From: Curtobacterium sp. ISL-83
Lineage (GTDB): Bacteria > Actinomycetota > Actinomycetes > Actinomycetales > Microbacteriaceae
Assembly: GCF_018613895.1 (NCBI RefSeq)
Contig: NZ_JAGGPH010000017.1
Span: forward strand, 1-64,000
Length of the DNA: 64,000 nt
Direction: 5' to 3'
The position numbers were made by a program, and so were the translations under genes. Below the pieces are notes generated by a model. That model did no database searches and was not told the origin of the DNA. It worked only from the letters and a program-made list of their open reading frames with translations. Of the stretch, positions 59,551 through 64,000 are shown one piece after another. Position 1 is the stretch's first letter; each line of letters opens with the position of its first letter.

Positions 59551-59561
59551 GGGTGCCGGCG

Positions 59562-61406
<1,845 letters not shown>

Positions 61407-61484
61407 GACTCCATGCTGGACCGATCGCTACATCGTTGTGAAGACCCGGCGTCGACGCGGCGCAGAGCAGTCCCGCGGGCTCGG

Positions 61485-61940
61485 TCAGCCGATCGCGGCG
61501 TCGCGCGTCAGCACCATGACGTCCATGCGCCCCTGCTGCACGACCTCGCCGTGCTGGTTCCGGAGCGCGACCCGGCGTTCGACGATGCCCGTCGTGCCGG
61601 AACTGGTCAGCCGCGTACCGAGGATCTCGACCTCGCAGGTCACCGTGTCCCCGATGAAGACCGGGGCGGTGAAGCGCCACTGGTCGATCCCGAGCAGCGC
61701 CACGGCGGAGCCCTCGAACACGCCGGTCCGCGCGATGAGCCCGAGGCAGAGCGAGGTGCCGAGCAGCCCGTGCACGACACGCTGGCCGTACCGGGTGCGT
61801 GCGGCGAACTCGACGTCGGTGTGGACCTGGTTGTTGTCGTTCGTCCACGAGGCGAAGGACATCACGTCGGCCTCGGTGATGGTGCGACCCGGGGTCGTGA
61901 AGGTCTGTCCGGCTGCGAGGTCCTCGAGGTAGTGCGCCAC
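61485..61940 (-). CDS. MaoC-like hot-dog dehydratase
   Basis: 151 residues from GTG 61940 (GGGAGGA upstream). Hot-dog fold with 'TEADVMSFASWTNDNNQVHTDVEFAARTRYGQRVVHGLLGTSLCLGL', the Asn/Asp...His catalytic segment of (R)-specific enoyl-CoA hydratases, followed by 'QWRFTAPVFIGDTVTCEVEI'. Likely hydrates an enoyl-thioester. Confidence 0.92.
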   Translation of the reverse strand: MAHYLEDLAAGQTFTTPGRTITEADVMSFASWTNDNNQVHTDVEFAARTRYGQRVVHGLLGTSLCLGLIARTGVFEGSAVALLGIDQWRFTAPVFIGDTVTCEVEILGTRLTSSGTTGIVERRVALRNQHGEVVQQGRMDVMVLTRDAAIG

Positions 61941-62100
61941 GCCCTCATCCTCCCAGACCGCGGGCCACAGAGACCCGCCACGGAGGACGCGCACGACCCC
62001 GGACACCACGGTGCGGGCGTCCCTGCGGGCTGGCCTCTGGTCGTTGCGGTCTGGGGAGGACTCGGCACGACGGCAGGCGCCACCGCGTAGGTTCCCCAGC

Positions 62101-63453
62101 ATGAGCGACGCGGACACCGGAGCGGCACCCGACCAGGCGACACCCCAGCACGCGACGACCGGACAGGCGGTGCAGGACCAGACCGCGGACGGCCAGGTGT
62201 CGGACGCCGCCCTCGGTCCGTGGATGGCCGAGCAGCGCTGGTACACGGCGAAGGGGAGCACCCCTCGGCTCCGGACCATCGCCACCCCGGACGGCACCCG
62301 ACTCGTGATCGACGACGCCGTGACCGGCCCGGTGCTCTACCAGGCCCCGGTCCTCCTGGGCGCGAGTGCGACGATCACCGGCGCGAGCCCGACGATCACC
62401 GACGCGACGACCGACACCGCGTGGGTGCAGGAGCTCGCGGCGCGGATCGACGACGCCCCGGACTCGCTGCGGCGCATCGGTCGGGTCACCGGCTCCCGCG
62501 TGCTCGGCGGCGAACAGTCGAACACCTCGATCATCTGCGACACCGAGTCCGGTGACCAGGTCATCGTGAAGGTCTTCCGCGTGCTCCACCACGGCGACAA
62601 CCCCGACGTCACGACGCAGCTCGCCCTCTCGGGCGCGGGCAGCGCCCGCGTGCCCCTCGTGTACGGCGCGGTGCGCGGGACCTGGCCGGATCCCGGCCGA
62701 CCCGACGGCGGCGCGACCGGCCACCTCGCCTTCGCGCAGGAGTTCCTGCCCGGGCTCGAGGACGCCTGGCGCGTGGCGCTCGGCGACGCCCGGGACGGCA
62801 CGCGGTTCGAAGCCGATGCGGAACGACTGGGTGCTGCGCTCGCCGAGGTGCATCGGACGCTCGCCGAGGCCCTTCCCACGCAGCCGGCCGGCGAGGCCAG
62901 CCAGGCAGCCGCGATCGACACGATGCACCGGCGCCTGGACGCAGCGGCGGCGGAGGCCCCGGCGATCGCCGAGCACGTCGACGCCGTACGGGCCGTTTAC
63001 GCCCGGGCAGCCGCGTCCGCGTGGCCAGCCCTCCAGCGCATCCACGGCGACCTGCACCTGGGGCAGGTCCTCGCCGCCCCGGAACCCCGCGGCTGGGTCT
63101 TCCTCGACTTCGAGGGCGAACCGCTCCGCCCCCTCGAGGAGCGCTCGCTCCCGGACGTCACCCTGCGCGACGTCGCCGGCATGCTCCGGTCGTTCGACTA
63201 CGTGGCGGGTGCGCTGGCACACGACGCCGAACCGGTGGACGCTGCTGAGTGGGCACTCGGCGCCCGGGCGGCGTTCCTCGCGGGCTACCAGCGCGGAACG
63301 GGCACGGAGCTGCGGCGCCACCGGGAGCTCCTGGACGCCTTCGAGCTCGACAAGGCCGTCTACGAGGTCGTGTACGAGACGCGCAACCGGCCCGACTGGG
63401 TCGGTATCCCGCTCGCGGCGGTCGCGCGCCTGGTGGCGCGCGTCGCGTCCTGA
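62101..63453 (+). CDS. mak: Maltokinase
   Basis: 450 residues, ATG 62101. Kinase fold of the aminoglycoside-phosphotransferase type with N-terminal 'MAEQRWYTAKGSTPRL', catalytic 'RIHGDLHLGQVL' (His315, Asp317), 'FLDFEGEPLRPLEERSLPDVTLRDVAGMLRSFDY' and C-terminal 'LDKAVYEVVYETRNRPDWVGIPL'. Phosphorylates maltose to maltose-1-phosphate for the GlgE alpha-glucan pathway. TreS, GlgE and GlgB genes are not adjacent. Confidence 0.95.
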   Translation: MSDADTGAAPDQATPQHATTGQAVQDQTADGQVSDAALGPWMAEQRWYTAKGSTPRLRTIATPDGTRLVIDDAVTGPVLYQAPVLLGASATITGASPTITDATTDTAWVQELAARIDDAPDSLRRIGRVTGSRVLGGEQSNTSIICDTESGDQVIVKVFRVLHHGDNPDVTTQLALSGAGSARVPLVYGAVRGTWPDPGRPDGGATGHLAFAQEFLPGLEDAWRVALGDARDGTRFEADAERLGAALAEVHRTLAEALPTQPAGEASQAAAIDTMHRRLDAAAAEAPAIAEHVDAVRAVYARAAASAWPALQRIHGDLHLGQVLAAPEPRGWVFLDFEGEPLRPLEERSLPDVTLRDVAGMLRSFDYVAGALAHDAEPVDAAEWALGARAAFLAGYQRGTGTELRRHRELLDAFELDKAVYEVVYETRNRPDWVGIPLAAVARLVARVAS

Positions 63454-63467
63454 CCGGACCCCCATCA

Positions 63468-63507
63468 GACGGGAGGCCCGTGGCGACACCGCCACGGGCC
63501 TCCCGTC
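63468..63507. terminator. Bidirectional terminator between maltokinase and DUF1844 genes
   Basis: 18-bp perfect arms (GACGGGAGGCCCGTGGCG and complement) with an ACAC loop, between convergent genes. Confidence 0.88.
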
Positions 63508-63525
63508 CGCCTGCGGCGACAGCCG

Positions 63526-63909
63526 CTAGTTGACCGGACCGGTGTACTTCTCACCGGGACCGGCACCCGGGGCGTCCTGGATGGACGAGGCCTCGCGGAA
63601 GGCGAGCTGCAGCGACCGCAAGCCGTCACGCAGTGGCCGAGCGTGGTGGTCGCCGATCTCGGTCGCGGCGGCGGTGACGAGACCTGCCAGCGCCGTGATG
63701 AGCTTCCGTGCCTCGTCGAGGTCGGTCTGCTCCTGCGGGTCGTCGGCCAGCCCGACCTTGACGGCAGCGGCGCTCAGCAGGTGCACGGCGACCGTGTTGA
63801 TGAGCTCGACGGCCGGGACCTCCGCGATGTCACGCGCTTCCTCGGCTCCGGTGCGGTCGTCGAACACGGCGTCCGTGTAGGTGGCGTCGTTGGGCGGGGT
63901 GTCGGTCAC
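63526..63909 (-). CDS. DUF1844 family protein
   Basis: 127 residues. Family hallmark 'IAEVPAVELINTVAVHLLSAAAVKVGLADDPQEQTDLDEARKLITALAGLVTAAATEIGDHHARPLRDGLRSLQLAFREASS'. In actinobacteria DUF1844 genes lie next to infC, matching the probable infC leader that follows. Function unknown. Confidence 0.92.
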   Translation of the reverse strand: MTDTPPNDATYTDAVFDDRTGAEEARDIAEVPAVELINTVAVHLLSAAAVKVGLADDPQEQTDLDEARKLITALAGLVTAAATEIGDHHARPLRDGLRSLQLAFREASSIQDAPGAGPGEKYTGPVN

Positions 63910-64000
63910 GGTGCTCCTCTGCTAGACTCGACCACGGCAGATGCTGTCTGCGTGCCCGGACTCGTTCCGGTCACCACGTCAGCGTCACGAAAGAGGAGTC
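63910..64000 (+). promoter_or_regulatory. Probable infC promoter and leader (gene lies beyond the window)
   Basis: TAGACT at 63923-63928 fits a -10. The leader has two small stems (GCAGA/TCTGC, CCGGA/TCCGG), and the window ends in an AAAGAGGAGTC ribosome binding site with no start codon yet. Gene identity is inferred from DUF1844 synteny. Confidence 0.5.

Overview
The window reads as chromosomal DNA of a high-GC Gram-positive actinobacterium, most likely family Microbacteriaceae (Curtobacterium-like). This is inferred from about 70% GC with strong G/C third-position bias, frequent GTG starts, and typical actinobacterial genes: a DtxR/IdeR metalloregulator, an XPB helicase with its helicase-associated partner, DUF3027 beside a cold-shock protein, GAF-ANTAR regulators, maltokinase, a mycoredoxin-like protein, and DUF1844 next to a probable infC leader. 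No database search was run; family names come from recognised motifs.

Layout. 1-7.8 kb: an AbiEi/DUF559-type gene framed by an inverted repeat, a two-component system (minus strand), XPB helicase and its partner. 7.8-13.3 kb: cold-shock protein + DUF3027, serC, dtxR-type regulator, NlpC/P60 hydrolase, a candidate 31-codon small gene and an HNH endonuclease. 13.3-19.5 kb: UPF0014 permease, AraC regulator, epoxide hydrolase, tRNA-Arg(CCT), two coupled small ORFs, a membrane protein and nadE. 19.5-26.8 kb: a DHA2 drug exporter with a TetR regulator and two matching operator-like dyads, then a signalling cluster of one AraC-type and three GAF-ANTAR proteins, and an aldo/keto reductase. 27-35 kb: GlsB-type membrane protein, mycoredoxin, PrsW protease, then an apparent operon of an SAH-hydrolase-like protein, a metal-dependent deaminase-like amidohydrolase, a DUF985 cupin and a complete polar amino-acid ABC importer. 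35-42 kb: oxidoreductases and two paralogous secreted repeat proteins with matching upstream elements. 42-52.8 kb: a CitE-like lyase, a 1287-residue helicase-like protein with degenerate ATPase motifs, a pgsA-type synthase, mscL/fmdB/5-FCL, galU, an acetyltransferase and a conserved membrane protein. 52.8-56.6 kb: tRNA-Ala(CGC) followed by an accessory island with an ESX-like small protein, a WXG/DUF1023-type hydrolase and lipoprotein paralogues (two intact, one relic). 56.6-64 kb: amidase_6 lipoprotein, GT-C mannosyltransferase, GH2 glycosidase, MaoC dehydratase, maltokinase, DUF1844 and the start of the infC leader.

The most interesting loci, in order: (1) the type-VII-style effector with an array of candidate lipoprotein immunity genes beside tRNA-Ala; (2) the SAH-hydrolase-like/deaminase/importer operon, which resembles the archaeal deaminate-then-hydrolyse route for S-adenosylhomocysteine; (3) the large protein that kept the helicase architecture but lost the Walker lysine and acidic pair; (4) the two repeat-built secreted proteins with a shared promoter-region motif. 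A dispersed 11-mer (CGGGAGGCGCG and its complement) recurs through the window, both as arms of terminators and inside coding linkers.
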